Positions 13,662-22,612 are shown, counted from the stretch's first letter. The stretch: 34,535 bases of DNA from SIG565 sp045650565 (GCA_045650565.1 JAZRRG010000031.1:1-34535), one strand, 5' to 3'. A program made the numbers and translations. Notes: generated from the sequence alone by a model not told the origin.

Positions 13662-14318
13662 CTATTTTTTTATGTCAAAATTATTAAAAGGAAACTTATC
13701 TTGTGGCAGAGCGCTAAAATTCATTTGGCTTTGTGTTATCGGATGTAAAAACTCAATATCACTTGAAAACAGTGCAATACAGCATTTATGTCGGTTACCG
13801 TATTTTCCGTCACCTAAAAGTGGCATTTTACGGGAGGCAAACTGCACTCTTATTTGATGGCTTCTGCCTGTTTTAAGTTTGATTTTTAGCAGGGATATAC
13901 TTTTCTCCTCAAATGTTGCCGTTTGCAAAACTTCATAATCAAGTACTGCTTTTTTAACCCCCTTGCGCTCGGATTTAACTACAAAAACCTTGTTTTTAGA
14001 GGAATCCTTAAACAGTAAATCATTATATGTTCCGACGGGCTTATCAGGGGCGCCTTCTATCACGGCAAGATATTGCTTTGTAAAACAACCGTTTTGTATT
14101 TGCCTTGATAACCGGGCTGCCGCCGATTTCGTTTTCGCATAAACCATAACGCCGCCAACCGCTGTATCAAGTCGGTGGACAACGCCTATGTATGCATCAG
14201 GTTTGTTTAGGTGTTGGCGAATAAGGTCGGGCATATTTTCGGCGGTGGCTTCCTCCGACAAAACGCCGATTTCCTTTATGCAAACAATTATATCCCTATC
14301 TTCAAACAATATATTCAT
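13662..14318 (-). CDS. RluA-family 23S rRNA/tRNA pseudouridine synthase
   Basis: The enzyme would convert a specific uridine in rRNA or tRNA to pseudouridine. The catalytic aspartate lies in VVHRLDTAVGGVMVYAKT, and KTGRSHQIRVQFA, then LLGDGKYG, are the other RluA family motifs. There is no N-terminal S4 domain, so it is the short single-domain form (218 residues); the target base cannot be read. The frame opens at a TTG (14336), but ATG 14318 (MNILFEDRDIIVCIKE) has GGGG upstream and fits the family start. The last residues (DIKK, TAG) are encoded by the right terminal repeat of the adjacent element. It converges with galK and diverges from the LCP gene. Confidence 0.88.
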   Translation of the reverse strand: MNILFEDRDIIVCIKEIGVLSEEATAENMPDLIRQHLNKPDAYIGVVHRLDTAVGGVMVYAKTKSAAARLSRQIQNGCFTKQYLAVIEGAPDKPVGTYNDLLFKDSSKNKVFVVKSERKGVKKAVLDYEVLQTATFEEKSISLLKIKLKTGRSHQIRVQFASRKMPLLGDGKYGNRHKCCIALFSSDIEFLHPITQSQMNFSALPQDKFPFNNFDIKK

Positions 14319-14350
14319 TATAAAACCCCACTGCAATATTGGTTATATTA

Positions 14351-14379
14351 AATATACAAGATTATTAACAGAAAGTAAA
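14351..14379 (-). promoter_or_regulatory. Promoter of the RluA-family gene
   Basis: Minus strand: -35 TTTACT (14379-14374), 17-base spacer, -10 TATATT (14356-14351), about 33 bases before ATG 14318. Confidence 0.5.
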
Positions 14380-14414
14380 CAATTGTATTGTTTATATAAT
14401 ATTATATTTTTATA

Positions 14415-14443
14415 TTGCGAAAAAAGGCGGTTTGTAGTATAAT
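14415..14443 (+). promoter_or_regulatory. Promoter of the surface polysaccharide locus
   Basis: -35 TTGCGA (14415-14420), 17-base spacer, -10 TATAAT (14438-14443), start near 14450. No other promoter or terminator is evident downstream until after uvrA, so this may drive the whole locus. Confidence 0.7.
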
Positions 14444-14488
14444 ATTACGTGGCATATTTTGTCCGAAAAAATATATGGGGATGTAAAA

Positions 14489-15580
14489 ATGAGAAAGACA
14501 AATAAAGCAAATTCGAGAAATAACGGAATTGACATATACTCAAGCACCAAGGGACGTGCCAAGCATGCAAAAGCAACACCTGCAAGGCGTCAAAAAAGGG
14601 CAGTGGTTGTTCTTGTTAGTATTATTACTGTTTTGGCACTACTGTTTGGCGGTGCATATTGGTACTTAAACAACCTACTAAATAACGTAAACAGGGGTGA
14701 AGATTATCATCCGGACGAGCTTGGTGTAAACTCTGCGTTAGAAGAGCACGAGGTTATAAATATTGCATTGTTTGGCATTGATACACGTACCCAGTCTTTT
14801 AAGGGGCGTTCGGACGCTATAATAATACTCACTATAGATAAAGAGCATGATAAGATTAAGATGACATCTATTGCTCGTGACTCATATGTTGCTATGGATG
14901 GTCACGATTATGATAAGCTGACACACGCTTACGCATACGGCAGCGCACGACTTGCAATAAAAACCTTAAACGAAAATTACAATATGAATATAACCGATTA
15001 TATAACGGTTAACTTCTTTGGAATTGCCGAAATCATTGATTATCTTGGCGGTTTAACGGTTGATGTTAATTCAAGCGAAAAGTATGTTATGAATCAGCAC
15101 TATGTCCCCGAGCTTAACGATATAGGCATTGACTGTGATTATATAACAAAAACAGGTCCGCAGCTCCTAACGGGTGCACAGGCATTGGCATATTCACGTA
15201 ATCGCTATTCAGCGGGGGGCGATGCAGCACGTACCGAAAGGCAAAGAGAGATTCTCTCACTTATGTTTGAAAAGGTAAAGAAAATGGGTGTTACTAAATT
15301 GCCGAATCTTATAAAGATGGCGCTGAGTAACAGCGAAACCTCGCTTACAAATAATGAAATTACAAGTATGGCCACCTGGGCGCTTGCAAATTCTCCAACA
15401 ATAGAGAGCTTGAGCATTCCTGATGAAGATTGTGGCGAAAAAACGGGTAATGATGCATTTATCGGCAAATATTGGTACAGCATTTACGACCTTGAAATAG
15501 CTACACAAAAAATACACGACTTTATCAAAGAAGAAGGCACATATTTAACCCCTGAATCTTTATATTCATCAGAATCTTAA
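14489..15580 (+). CDS. LCP (LytR-CpsA-Psr) family phosphotransferase
   Basis: LCP enzymes move finished polymers (teichoic acid, capsule or wall polysaccharide) from undecaprenyl phosphate to peptidoglycan outside the cell. The protein (363 residues) has a basic cytoplasmic start, one membrane helix (VVVLVSIITVLALLFGGAYW) and an extracellular LCP domain with FGIDTRTQSFKGRSDAIII, TSIARDSYV, the DYITVNFFGIAEIIDYLGG segment, and ALAYSRNRYSAGGDAARTER with the arginines that hold the lipid diphosphate. ATG 14489 (MRKTNKANSR) is chosen over TTG 14459 because GGGGATG lies just upstream. It opens the glycosyltransferase cluster, so it probably attaches the polymer made by that cluster. Confidence 0.92.
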   Translation: MRKTNKANSRNNGIDIYSSTKGRAKHAKATPARRQKRAVVVLVSIITVLALLFGGAYWYLNNLLNNVNRGEDYHPDELGVNSALEEHEVINIALFGIDTRTQSFKGRSDAIIILTIDKEHDKIKMTSIARDSYVAMDGHDYDKLTHAYAYGSARLAIKTLNENYNMNITDYITVNFFGIAEIIDYLGGLTVDVNSSEKYVMNQHYVPELNDIGIDCDYITKTGPQLLTGAQALAYSRNRYSAGGDAARTERQREILSLMFEKVKKMGVTKLPNLIKMALSNSETSLTNNEITSMATWALANSPTIESLSIPDEDCGEKTGNDAFIGKYWYSIYDLEIATQKIHDFIKEEGTYLTPESLYSSES

Positions 15581-15604
15581 CAGTTTTAAGGCGGTGTTTA
15601 TACA

Positions 15605-16573
15605 ATGATCCACCCGTTAATATCAGTAGTGGTACCTGTATACAATGTAGCAGGTTTTTTAGAAAAATGTGTCAACAGCATTCTAAATCAAACCCTTGCG
15701 GATTTTGAGCTGATTCTTGTAAACGATGGCTCTACCGATGAGGGTGGGAAGCTTTGCGATGAGTTTGTACTCGCTGACAGTAGGGTGCGGGTAATTCATA
15801 AAGAAAACGGCGGTTTATCAAGTGCAAGAAATGCAGGAATTGATAATGCCCTCGGTGAATATATCACCTTTATTGATTCGGATGACTATGTTAAAGAAAC
15901 CTACCTTGAATACCTCTATGGCTTGATTAAGGAGTATGGTGTTAAGCTTTCGGTCTGCACCCATTGTGTTGTTTTTGAATCGGGGAAAGTTAAGTCCTTG
16001 GAGAATGACTTTCGTGGTGTAATGGATTTTAAAGAGTGTGTAAAAAAAATGCTTTACCATAACGGTGTTGATACATCAAGCTGGGCAAAGCTTTATCACA
16101 AAAGTGTTTTCGATAATATAAGGTTTCCCGTTGGAAAACTTTTCGAGGATATTGCCACAACATATTTGTTTATGGAAAAGGCGGGTGAGATTGCTCTTGG
16201 TGGAAAAAGTCAGTACTATTATATTTGGCGTAAGAATTCCATAGTAAATATGCAATTTAACATCAAAAAAGTAGAGCTGGTAGAAAATACCGATATAATG
16301 GCAGAGTACTTGACCAAGCGTTATCCTGAGCTGTCGGCGGCAGCGGTAAGACGCTGTGTATATGCACGTTTTAGCACCTTTAATCAAATGATTGGAGTAG
16401 AGGGTTTTATTGATATACGACAGGAACTGGTAGATTATATTAAAAAGCATTCATATATAGTACTGCGGGACAAAAACACTCCTTTGCGTGATAGAGTGGC
16501 GCTTATTCTTATAAAAATAAGCCCTAAGATATATACAATGTTTTGGGGATTGTTTTTGAAGATTTTTAAATGA
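15605..16573 (+). CDS. Family 2 glycosyltransferase
   Basis: An inverting GT-A enzyme (322 residues) that would add one sugar to the lipid-linked repeat unit at the inner face of the membrane. It has the GT2 start ISVVVPVYNVAGFLEKCVNS, LILVNDGSTDEGGKLCDEF, the acceptor-side GGLSSARNAGIDNALGEYIT and the metal-binding DSDD at about residue 92. The C-terminal ~120 residues, with YYYIWRKNSIV, are of the variable type found in polysaccharide loci, so donor and acceptor cannot be named. AAGGCGGTG precedes the ATG. It is clearly paralogous to the enzyme at 19117-20094. Confidence 0.9.
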   Translation: MIHPLISVVVPVYNVAGFLEKCVNSILNQTLADFELILVNDGSTDEGGKLCDEFVLADSRVRVIHKENGGLSSARNAGIDNALGEYITFIDSDDYVKETYLEYLYGLIKEYGVKLSVCTHCVVFESGKVKSLENDFRGVMDFKECVKKMLYHNGVDTSSWAKLYHKSVFDNIRFPVGKLFEDIATTYLFMEKAGEIALGGKSQYYYIWRKNSIVNMQFNIKKVELVENTDIMAEYLTKRYPELSAAAVRRCVYARFSTFNQMIGVEGFIDIRQELVDYIKKHSYIVLRDKNTPLRDRVALILIKISPKIYTMFWGLFLKIFK

Positions 16574-16589
16574 TTACGGAGGATTACCT

Positions 16590-17693
16590 TTGAAGAAGAT
16601 TCTTATTGGCTATATAATAGATTTTAAGCATAGCGGCATTGATAAATATCTTTTCAATGTTCTGAAAATTGCCCACCAAAACAATATAAAGGTTGATTTT
16701 TTGTGCAACAAGAGGGAACAAGAAACGGTTGAAATGCTAAAACCGTACGACTGTGAAGTAATTAAGATAAGCTCTTTAAAAAATCCGCTTAAACACTATG
16801 CCGATGTAAAGAGGGCATTGAAAAATGGCGGTTATGATGCGGCGTATTTTAACATTTCCGAGCCGCTTAATATGATGGGTGCTAAAGCGGCACACGATTT
16901 AAAGGTGCCGTGTTTTGTGCATTCTCATAGCTCGGATATGGACTGCCAAAATAAATTTAAGCGATTTATAAGGGGAGCAATAAATAAAATATGCAAATGC
17001 TTTTTGTATAGGTATGCCGATAAATATTTTGCTTGTTCAAAAAAAGCAGGCGAGTGGCTTTTCCCTAAAAAACAGGTAGCTTCCGATAAATTTACGGTTA
17101 TTTTCAACGCAGTTGATACCGATAAATTTTTTAATGATAGGCAGTTAGGACTTCGCAAAAGAGCAGAGCTTAATATATCCCCTGATACAGCGGTAATCGG
17201 ACATATAGGTAATTACTGCTATCAAAAAAATAATTTCTTTTTAGTGGATATAATGAAGGAAGTTTTAAAAATAAAGCAGGATGCCTTAATGCTTTGCATA
17301 GGCATAGGTCCCGACCTTGAAGCCGTAAAGCAGTATGCTGTGGACAACAAGGTTGACAGTAATATGCATTTTTTGGGACTGTGCGGGGAAGTGCCCGAAA
17401 CATTAAGGGCGATAGATGTATTTGTGTTGCCATCAAGATTTGAGGGGCTACCGATTTCTGGGGTAGAGGCGCAAATGTGCGGAATCCCCGCTATTTTCAG
17501 TAACACCATATCCGAGGAGGTAATACTTACTGATAAAAGTATTATGCTACCGATAAACGATGCGAGAAATTGGGCACAAAAGATATTGGAGCTATCTCAA
17601 GAGGTAAATGTGCAAATTTTTGATTCGGCAATACAAAACTTTTCATTAAATAATCAAAAGAAACAAATTGTAGATAATATTTTCACAAGATAA
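16590..17693 (+). CDS. GT4-type (family 1 superfamily) glycosyltransferase
   Basis: A retaining GT-B enzyme of 367 residues. The N-terminal Rossmann half contains G-x-DKYLFNVLKIA and VHSHSSDM; the C-terminal half has NAVDTDKF, IGHIGNYCYQKN and the donor-binding E-x7-E motif in FEGLPISGVEAQMCGIPAI. It begins with TTG at 16590, supported by CGGAGG eight bases upstream; no in-frame ATG fits. The first gene of the locus ahead of it ends 16 bases upstream. The sugar is unknown. Confidence 0.9.
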   Translation: MKKILIGYIIDFKHSGIDKYLFNVLKIAHQNNIKVDFLCNKREQETVEMLKPYDCEVIKISSLKNPLKHYADVKRALKNGGYDAAYFNISEPLNMMGAKAAHDLKVPCFVHSHSSDMDCQNKFKRFIRGAINKICKCFLYRYADKYFACSKKAGEWLFPKKQVASDKFTVIFNAVDTDKFFNDRQLGLRKRAELNISPDTAVIGHIGNYCYQKNNFFLVDIMKEVLKIKQDALMLCIGIGPDLEAVKQYAVDNKVDSNMHFLGLCGEVPETLRAIDVFVLPSRFEGLPISGVEAQMCGIPAIFSNTISEEVILTDKSIMLPINDARNWAQKILELSQEVNVQIFDSAIQNFSLNNQKKQIVDNIFTR

Positions 17694-17704
17694 GGAACAT
17701 AAAA

Positions 17705-19117
17705 ATGATAAAAAACACCGCAAAAACCCAAATATTTTTTGAACGTCTGGAAATAATTTTTGTAGTATTGTTTATGACAGTATCTTTTTTGCAGTACTGT
17801 TGTTTAACCTTTGGAAAAACTATTATTTCGTATGTTCAATGGCCCACAATTCTTGTTGGAGGAGCTTTGCTTTTATATAAAGCGATTAACATCAAAAACT
17901 ATTTTAAGACACCCGCAATTTTGCTTTTTTCAGGTTTTATTATAAGCTTTGTTGTGTCAATGGTGGTGAATTTTAAATACGGCTACTATGAAAATTTCCG
18001 TGGTTTAATTTTCCTTATTTTTGAAGTTTTTATTCTTTGTGCATTTGATATTAAAAGAAACAAAGAATTTTTTATAAAAAAAATAAATATAGCAAGATTT
18101 TACTATGTTGTGGCAATGTTTTTAATGTCCTTTATAGGCATACTGTTTATGTTGTTCGGTGTTCCGCAGTTTGTTGATAATATGGTAGATGGCGGTCTTA
18201 AGGTTGGCTTTGAGTGGGGACGTTTGTTTGGTATCTATTGGGACCCCAATATTGCTGCAGCCGCAACCGTTGCAACGGTAGTGTTCTCGTTTGGGTATCT
18301 AAAAACCGTAAAGAACAAATGGTTTAAAGCTTTCAATATAGTAAATATTGTGGTTCAGGTTTTGTATATATCCTTTTCCGATTCAAGAACAGGGCTTATG
18401 ACATTGTGGGCAGCAGTAACCTTTTATCTTGCCTTCGCCCTGTTTAAAAGCGGTTTTAAGAACTTTAAAAATAAAGTTATCAGATGGGCTGCGTGCTTGT
18501 TGATTGTGGTTATAGCTTCGTGTAGCATATTTTTTGTGCCAACCGTTACAAAGAATGCATACAACAAGGTGGTTGTTACCATTTCACAAATGAGAGATTC
18601 GAAATATGATGCCGATAAGGATACATCCCTTATAGGTTCAGAGGGCAGAAACGAGCACGTAAAGACCGATATCAGCAACCGTAGGTTTGATATATGGGGA
18701 AGCGCTGTGGAAATATTCAGTATGTCACCAATAGTTGGTTGCTCATATTTTAATGTGGTGAGTTTTTCTGAGCAAAACATACCCGAAACCTATATATTAA
18801 CAAACGATTTCGCAGTTTTTTCATCTATGCATAATGTAATATTCGATATCTTGGCAGGTCAAGGCGCATTGGGTATTATCACCTTTTTCTCGGCGGCTAT
18901 ATGCATAGTTGTATTTATAATTAAAAAACGCAAAGCGCTTTGCACGAGGGCACAGTTTTATTTTAATCTTGAAATGTTCACAGTGGTAATTGCAGCATTG
19001 GTAGCATCAATGTTTATATCAGAGGTTGTATATGTTATTTCTCCGCTAACAATAATTTTTTGGCTCTGCCTTGGAGCGTTACTAAATAACATCACCACTA
19101 CAAAAGAGGTGGAATAA
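17705..19117 (+). CDS. O-antigen ligase/polymerase-like (Wzy) membrane protein
   Basis: A 470-residue protein with about ten to twelve membrane helices. A longer outer loop (roughly residues 280-370) is typical of Wzy polymerases and WaaL-type ligases, and WDPNIAAAATVATVVFSFGY plus SFSDSRTGLMTLWAA are the recognisable O-antigen ligase family segments. In this locus with a Wzx flippase it is best read as the polymerase joining repeat units on the outer face. AAGGA precedes the ATG. The gene is visibly richer in A+T than its neighbours, as is usual for polysaccharide polymerase genes. Its stop overlaps the next start by one base. Confidence 0.8.
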   Translation: MIKNTAKTQIFFERLEIIFVVLFMTVSFLQYCCLTFGKTIISYVQWPTILVGGALLLYKAINIKNYFKTPAILLFSGFIISFVVSMVVNFKYGYYENFRGLIFLIFEVFILCAFDIKRNKEFFIKKINIARFYYVVAMFLMSFIGILFMLFGVPQFVDNMVDGGLKVGFEWGRLFGIYWDPNIAAAATVATVVFSFGYLKTVKNKWFKAFNIVNIVVQVLYISFSDSRTGLMTLWAAVTFYLAFALFKSGFKNFKNKVIRWAACLLIVVIASCSIFFVPTVTKNAYNKVVVTISQMRDSKYDADKDTSLIGSEGRNEHVKTDISNRRFDIWGSAVEIFSMSPIVGCSYFNVVSFSEQNIPETYILTNDFAVFSSMHNVIFDILAGQGALGIITFFSAAICIVVFIIKKRKALCTRAQFYFNLEMFTVVIAALVASMFISEVVYVISPLTIIFWLCLGALLNNITTTKEVE

Positions 19118-20094
19118 TGGAGCAGTTAATTTCGGTTATAATTCCTGTATATAAGGTGGAAAGCTTTTTGCACCGCTGTGTTGATTCGGTGATTAAGCAA
19201 ACATACCGTAATATAGAGATAATTCTTGTAAATGATGGTTCGCCCGATAACTGCCCTAAAATTTGCGATGAGTATGCAAAGCTCGACGATAGAATTAAGG
19301 TTGTTCATAAACAAAACGGTGGACTTTCAAGTGCGAGAAATGCCGGTATAGAGGTTGCAAAAGGCGAATATATCACTTTTGTTGATTCGGATGATTTCGT
19401 ATCGGAGAATTTTATCGAAAGCTTATATTCGGCTATAGTTTCGAGTGCTGCCGATATTTCTGTTGGTGATGCTGTTTTTGTTTATTCCGATAAAACTCCC
19501 GAAGAAAGAAATGAGGAAATAGTTTTTAAGAGCTACTCACCCTTCGAGGCGGTTCGTGCTATGCTGCTGCAGGAGCCGTTTAGTAATAGCGCATGTGCTA
19601 AACTGTTTTCTAAAAAGTTTTTCGCAAACCGCCGTTTTACAAATGGCATACTTTATGAGGACTTTGATATAATTTTCCCCATAGTTTTCGAGAGTGAAAA
19701 GGTTGTTTTTAATTCGGCGGCAGAGTATTATTATTATCAAAACCCTCAAAGCATTATGCACGAAAAAATTGATGAAAGGCATTTGATACTTTTAGATTTG
19801 TCTGACAAATTGGTTTTGGATGTAAAACGAATATGCCCTCAATATTTAGCAGAGGCAAACAGTCGGCTTGTCTTTTCACAGTTTTTTATAATGGATAGAA
19901 TTGCTTTAAGCGGCGAGAGTAAAAAATATAAAGTTCTAATTAAAAATATCAGAAGCACACTTAAGGAAATTCATTTTTTAAGCAATAATTATATAGGTAA
20001 GCCCCTAAAAATAAAGGCAATGGCGTTCATAGTTTCCTTGCCGATTTATAAATTACTTTTAAAGTTAAATATTTTACTTAAAAGAGGTAAATAG
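19117..20094 (+). CDS. Family 2 glycosyltransferase
   Basis: The 325-residue protein has the GT-A core ISVIIPVYKVESFLHRCVDS, ILVNDGSPDNCPKICDEYA, NGGLSSARNAGIEVAKGEYIT and the metal-binding DSDD. It is similar along its whole length to the enzyme at 15605-16573 (for example ACAKLFSKKFF against SWAKLYHKSVF, and LYEDFDI against LFEDIAT), which points to duplication in the locus with likely change of substrate. The ATG overlaps the preceding stop in TAATG, and the TAG stop directly abuts the next ATG, so the genes are translationally coupled. Confidence 0.9.
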   Translation: MEQLISVIIPVYKVESFLHRCVDSVIKQTYRNIEIILVNDGSPDNCPKICDEYAKLDDRIKVVHKQNGGLSSARNAGIEVAKGEYITFVDSDDFVSENFIESLYSAIVSSAADISVGDAVFVYSDKTPEERNEEIVFKSYSPFEAVRAMLLQEPFSNSACAKLFSKKFFANRRFTNGILYEDFDIIFPIVFESEKVVFNSAAEYYYYQNPQSIMHEKIDERHLILLDLSDKLVLDVKRICPQYLAEANSRLVFSQFFIMDRIALSGESKKYKVLIKNIRSTLKEIHFLSNNYIGKPLKIKAMAFIVSLPIYKLLLKLNILLKRGK

Positions 20095-21099
20095 ATGACA
20101 CAAAAAATTTTGACGATTACGGTACCATCCTATAACGTCGAAAACTTTTTAAGCAAGGCAGTAAATTCGTTTATTGCCGATGAAATTATCAGTGATATAG
20201 AAATTATTATTGTAAACGATGGCTCAAGGGACCGCACCCTGCAAATAGCTCAGGAGTTTAGAAAACAATATCCTGACACCATAAAGGTCATCGATAAAGC
20301 CAATGGCGGTCACGGCTCGGCAATAAATGCCGGTATTGATAACGCCACAGGAAAATACTTCAAGGTTGTTGATGCGGATGACTGGGTTGATACAAAAGAG
20401 TTTATAGCGTATGTAAAGGCGTTAAGGCGTTGTGATGAGGATATTATTTTCAACCCGTATAATGAGGTCGATGTAGAGGGCAAAATTTTGTCTGTCAAAA
20501 AAATCCCAACCGCAACCTACAACACTGCGCTTAAGTTGGTGGATGTTTTGGCGGGACTTCAGGATATATACGGTATGCACGCCATTACCTTTAAAACGGA
20601 ACTGCTAAAGGGAAAAATTAAGATTACCGAGCACTGTTTTTATGTAGACCAGGAGTATATAGTTTTTCCGCTAAAGGATGCTACCACCATACGCTTTATG
20701 GCTGAAAATATATATCAGTATCGTTTGGGTGATTCGGCACAAAGTGTCAGCATACAAAGCTATCAACGAAACAAAGAAATGCACCGAAGCGTTATAGGCA
20801 ATCTATTAAGGTTTTACAAAGGGTTGCCCGATACGGTAGACAAACGTATAAAGGAATTTATTAAATTTCGAATAATTGGTCTTTTATCGGTGCAGACCGA
20901 TATTTATTTATCGCTTGGCTTATCGCTTAAAAATTACAAGCAATTAAAAGCTTTTTTGGGCGAAATTAAGCAGGCAGCACCCGATATTTATCAGGATGTT
21001 TCGGGAGCCACCTTTAATTTGATGAGGGCGTCTGTGTTTGTGGGCTACATTGCAGGATGGCTGCGCCGCAGAGTTTACGGTATATATAGAATCAAATAG
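20095..21099 (+). CDS. Family 2 glycosyltransferase
   Basis: A third GT2 enzyme (334 residues), more distant from the other two. It shows ITVPSYNVENFLSKAVNSF, IIIVNDGSRDRTLQIA, GGHGSAINAGIDNATGKYFK and the metal site DADD at about residue 95. The GGHGSAIN form and the helical C-terminus ending in AGWLRRRVYGIYRIK put it in a common Firmicutes subgroup of capsule and exopolysaccharide transferases. AGAGG from the end of the previous gene serves as ribosome site. Donor sugar is unknown. Confidence 0.88.
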   Translation: MTQKILTITVPSYNVENFLSKAVNSFIADEIISDIEIIIVNDGSRDRTLQIAQEFRKQYPDTIKVIDKANGGHGSAINAGIDNATGKYFKVVDADDWVDTKEFIAYVKALRRCDEDIIFNPYNEVDVEGKILSVKKIPTATYNTALKLVDVLAGLQDIYGMHAITFKTELLKGKIKITEHCFYVDQEYIVFPLKDATTIRFMAENIYQYRLGDSAQSVSIQSYQRNKEMHRSVIGNLLRFYKGLPDTVDKRIKEFIKFRIIGLLSVQTDIYLSLGLSLKNYKQLKAFLGEIKQAAPDIYQDVSGATFNLMRASVFVGYIAGWLRRRVYGIYRIK

Positions 21100-21148
21100 T
21101 GTGCTCCACTTAAAAAAGTAAAGGTTTAAGGATTACCTATTTATATTT

Positions 21149-22612
21149 ATGAAGAATAAATTAGTTACGAATTATTTATACAATCTAAGCTATCAGCTTT
21201 TGATTTTAATAACACCGATTATAACATTGCCTTACGTATCTCGAGTTCTTGGACTTGAAAATGTAGGGCTGTTTAACTTTTTCCAATCCCTCGTATCCTA
21301 CTTTATTCTTTTAGGCACTGTCGGTATGAATCTTTACGGTCAGCGTGAGGTGGCATTTTGCAAGAAAAACCGCTTTAGACGCACCCGTGTTTTTTGCGAG
21401 CTGCAAATTATTCGCTTTGTAACCGTTACGGCAAGTGCCTTTTTGTACTATTTCATAATCATTAAAAACAGTACGGGTTATTCAAGATATTATGCTCTGT
21501 TTTTGGTGGAAATTATTGCAGCATTTTTTGATGTAAGCTGGTTCTTCCAAGGGGTTGAAGATTTTAGGGTACAGGCAATTCGTAATTTTTTTACTAAGAC
21601 ATTAGGTGTTGTTGCGGTGTTCACCCTTGTGAAAACCGAAAACGATTTGGATGTTTATATTGTGTGCTACTGTCTAATTGCGGTATTCTCAAATGTGATA
21701 ATGTGGTTTAGTTTGCCTAAGTATCTTGGTCGCACCAACATACAGCTTTTTGGTATATTAAAGCACATAGCCCCTATTATACTTATGTTCTTGCCTCAAA
21801 TAGCAATATCGGCGTATGCATATCTTGATAAAATAATGATACGTATATTTTTTGGTCAGGAGTATGGTTATTTAGAGGTAGGATATTATAGTCAGGCCGA
21901 AAAAATCACAAAGATAGTACTTACCGTTGTAACATCTCTTGGAGCAGTAATGCTTTCCCGTGTTGCCAATAGGTATTCGGCGGGGGATATAAAGGCGATT
22001 CACAAGTATATAAAAAAATCCTTTAATTTCCTTTTTGTTATTGCTTTCCCTGCAGCGATGGGTTTAATGGCAGTATCAAAGGATATGATACCCTGGTTTT
22101 TGGGCGAGGATTACAAAAAATCGGCCATCTGTATGATGGTTTTAGCACCTATAATTTTGTTTATAGGCGTAAGCAATATAATAGGTACACAATATTTGTT
22201 ACCTACTAATAGAGTTAAGGAATATACCGTTTCGGTAGCGGTTGGGCTTGTGGTGAATGTTGCGTTCAACTCGCTTCTTATAGGAAGCTACGGCAGCATC
22301 GGCGCTGCCATATCTACCGTTCTTGCAGAGCTTACCGTAACAATGGTGCAAATTAGATTTGCCAAAAGAGATTTTGATATAAAAGGTATATTGCTCGGCG
22401 GTTGGCGGAGCTTATTATCGGCGCTTATAATGGGGGCGGTGGTAGGTTTGGCGGCATACTTTATGGAGTCGGAGCTTATATCAACACTCATACAAGTAGG
22501 TATTGGTATAGTTGTATATTTTGTAATGCTGTTAGTTTTGAAAGAACCGTTTGTTTTTGGTTTTGCAAGTAAAATCTTCAAGCGTAAAGGAAGTAAGATA
22601 AATGGCAATTGA
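21149..22612 (+). CDS. Wzx-type polysaccharide flippase (MOP superfamily)
   Basis: A 487-residue membrane protein with about twelve to fourteen helices that would flip lipid-linked repeat units to the outer face. The start (NYLYNLSYQLLILITPIITL then PYVSRVLG) is the classic beginning of Wzx/RfbX proteins, and DVSWFFQGVEDFRV and AYLDKIMIRIFFG are further family segments. The ribosome site is poor: AAGGAT lies about 16 bases before the ATG, so expression may rely on upstream translation. Its last four codons overlap the uvrA start region by 11 bases, tying a housekeeping repair gene to the locus. Confidence 0.9.
   Translation: MKNKLVTNYLYNLSYQLLILITPIITLPYVSRVLGLENVGLFNFFQSLVSYFILLGTVGMNLYGQREVAFCKKNRFRRTRVFCELQIIRFVTVTASAFLYYFIIIKNSTGYSRYYALFLVEIIAAFFDVSWFFQGVEDFRVQAIRNFFTKTLGVVAVFTLVKTENDLDVYIVCYCLIAVFSNVIMWFSLPKYLGRTNIQLFGILKHIAPIILMFLPQIAISAYAYLDKIMIRIFFGQEYGYLEVGYYSQAEKITKIVLTVVTSLGAVMLSRVANRYSAGDIKAIHKYIKKSFNFLFVIAFPAAMGLMAVSKDMIPWFLGEDYKKSAICMMVLAPIILFIGVSNIIGTQYLLPTNRVKEYTVSVAVGLVVNVAFNSLLIGSYGSIGAAISTVLAELTVTMVQIRFAKRDFDIKGILLGGWRSLLSALIMGAVVGLAAYFMESELISTLIQVGIGIVVYFVMLLVLKEPFVFGFASKIFKRKGSKINGN

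Larger units (their letters stand above)
13307..13669. mobile_element. MITE-like structured element with 11-bp terminal inverted repeats
   Basis: AAAAATAGAGC (13307-13317) and GCTCTATTTTT (13659-13669) are perfect inverted repeats bounding 363 bases with no believable gene. Inside, hairpins follow one another: 13315-13357, TGACACTTT/AAAGTGTCA (13373-13397), TTACAT..CTTTGAA/TTTCAAAG..ATGTAA (13405-13445), the 25-bp unit array (13449-13566) and GAGGCAC/GTGCCTC (13626-13654). The right repeat contains the rluA stop codon. No clear target-site duplication was found, so it may alternatively be two related terminators flanking a repeat array. Confidence 0.5.
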
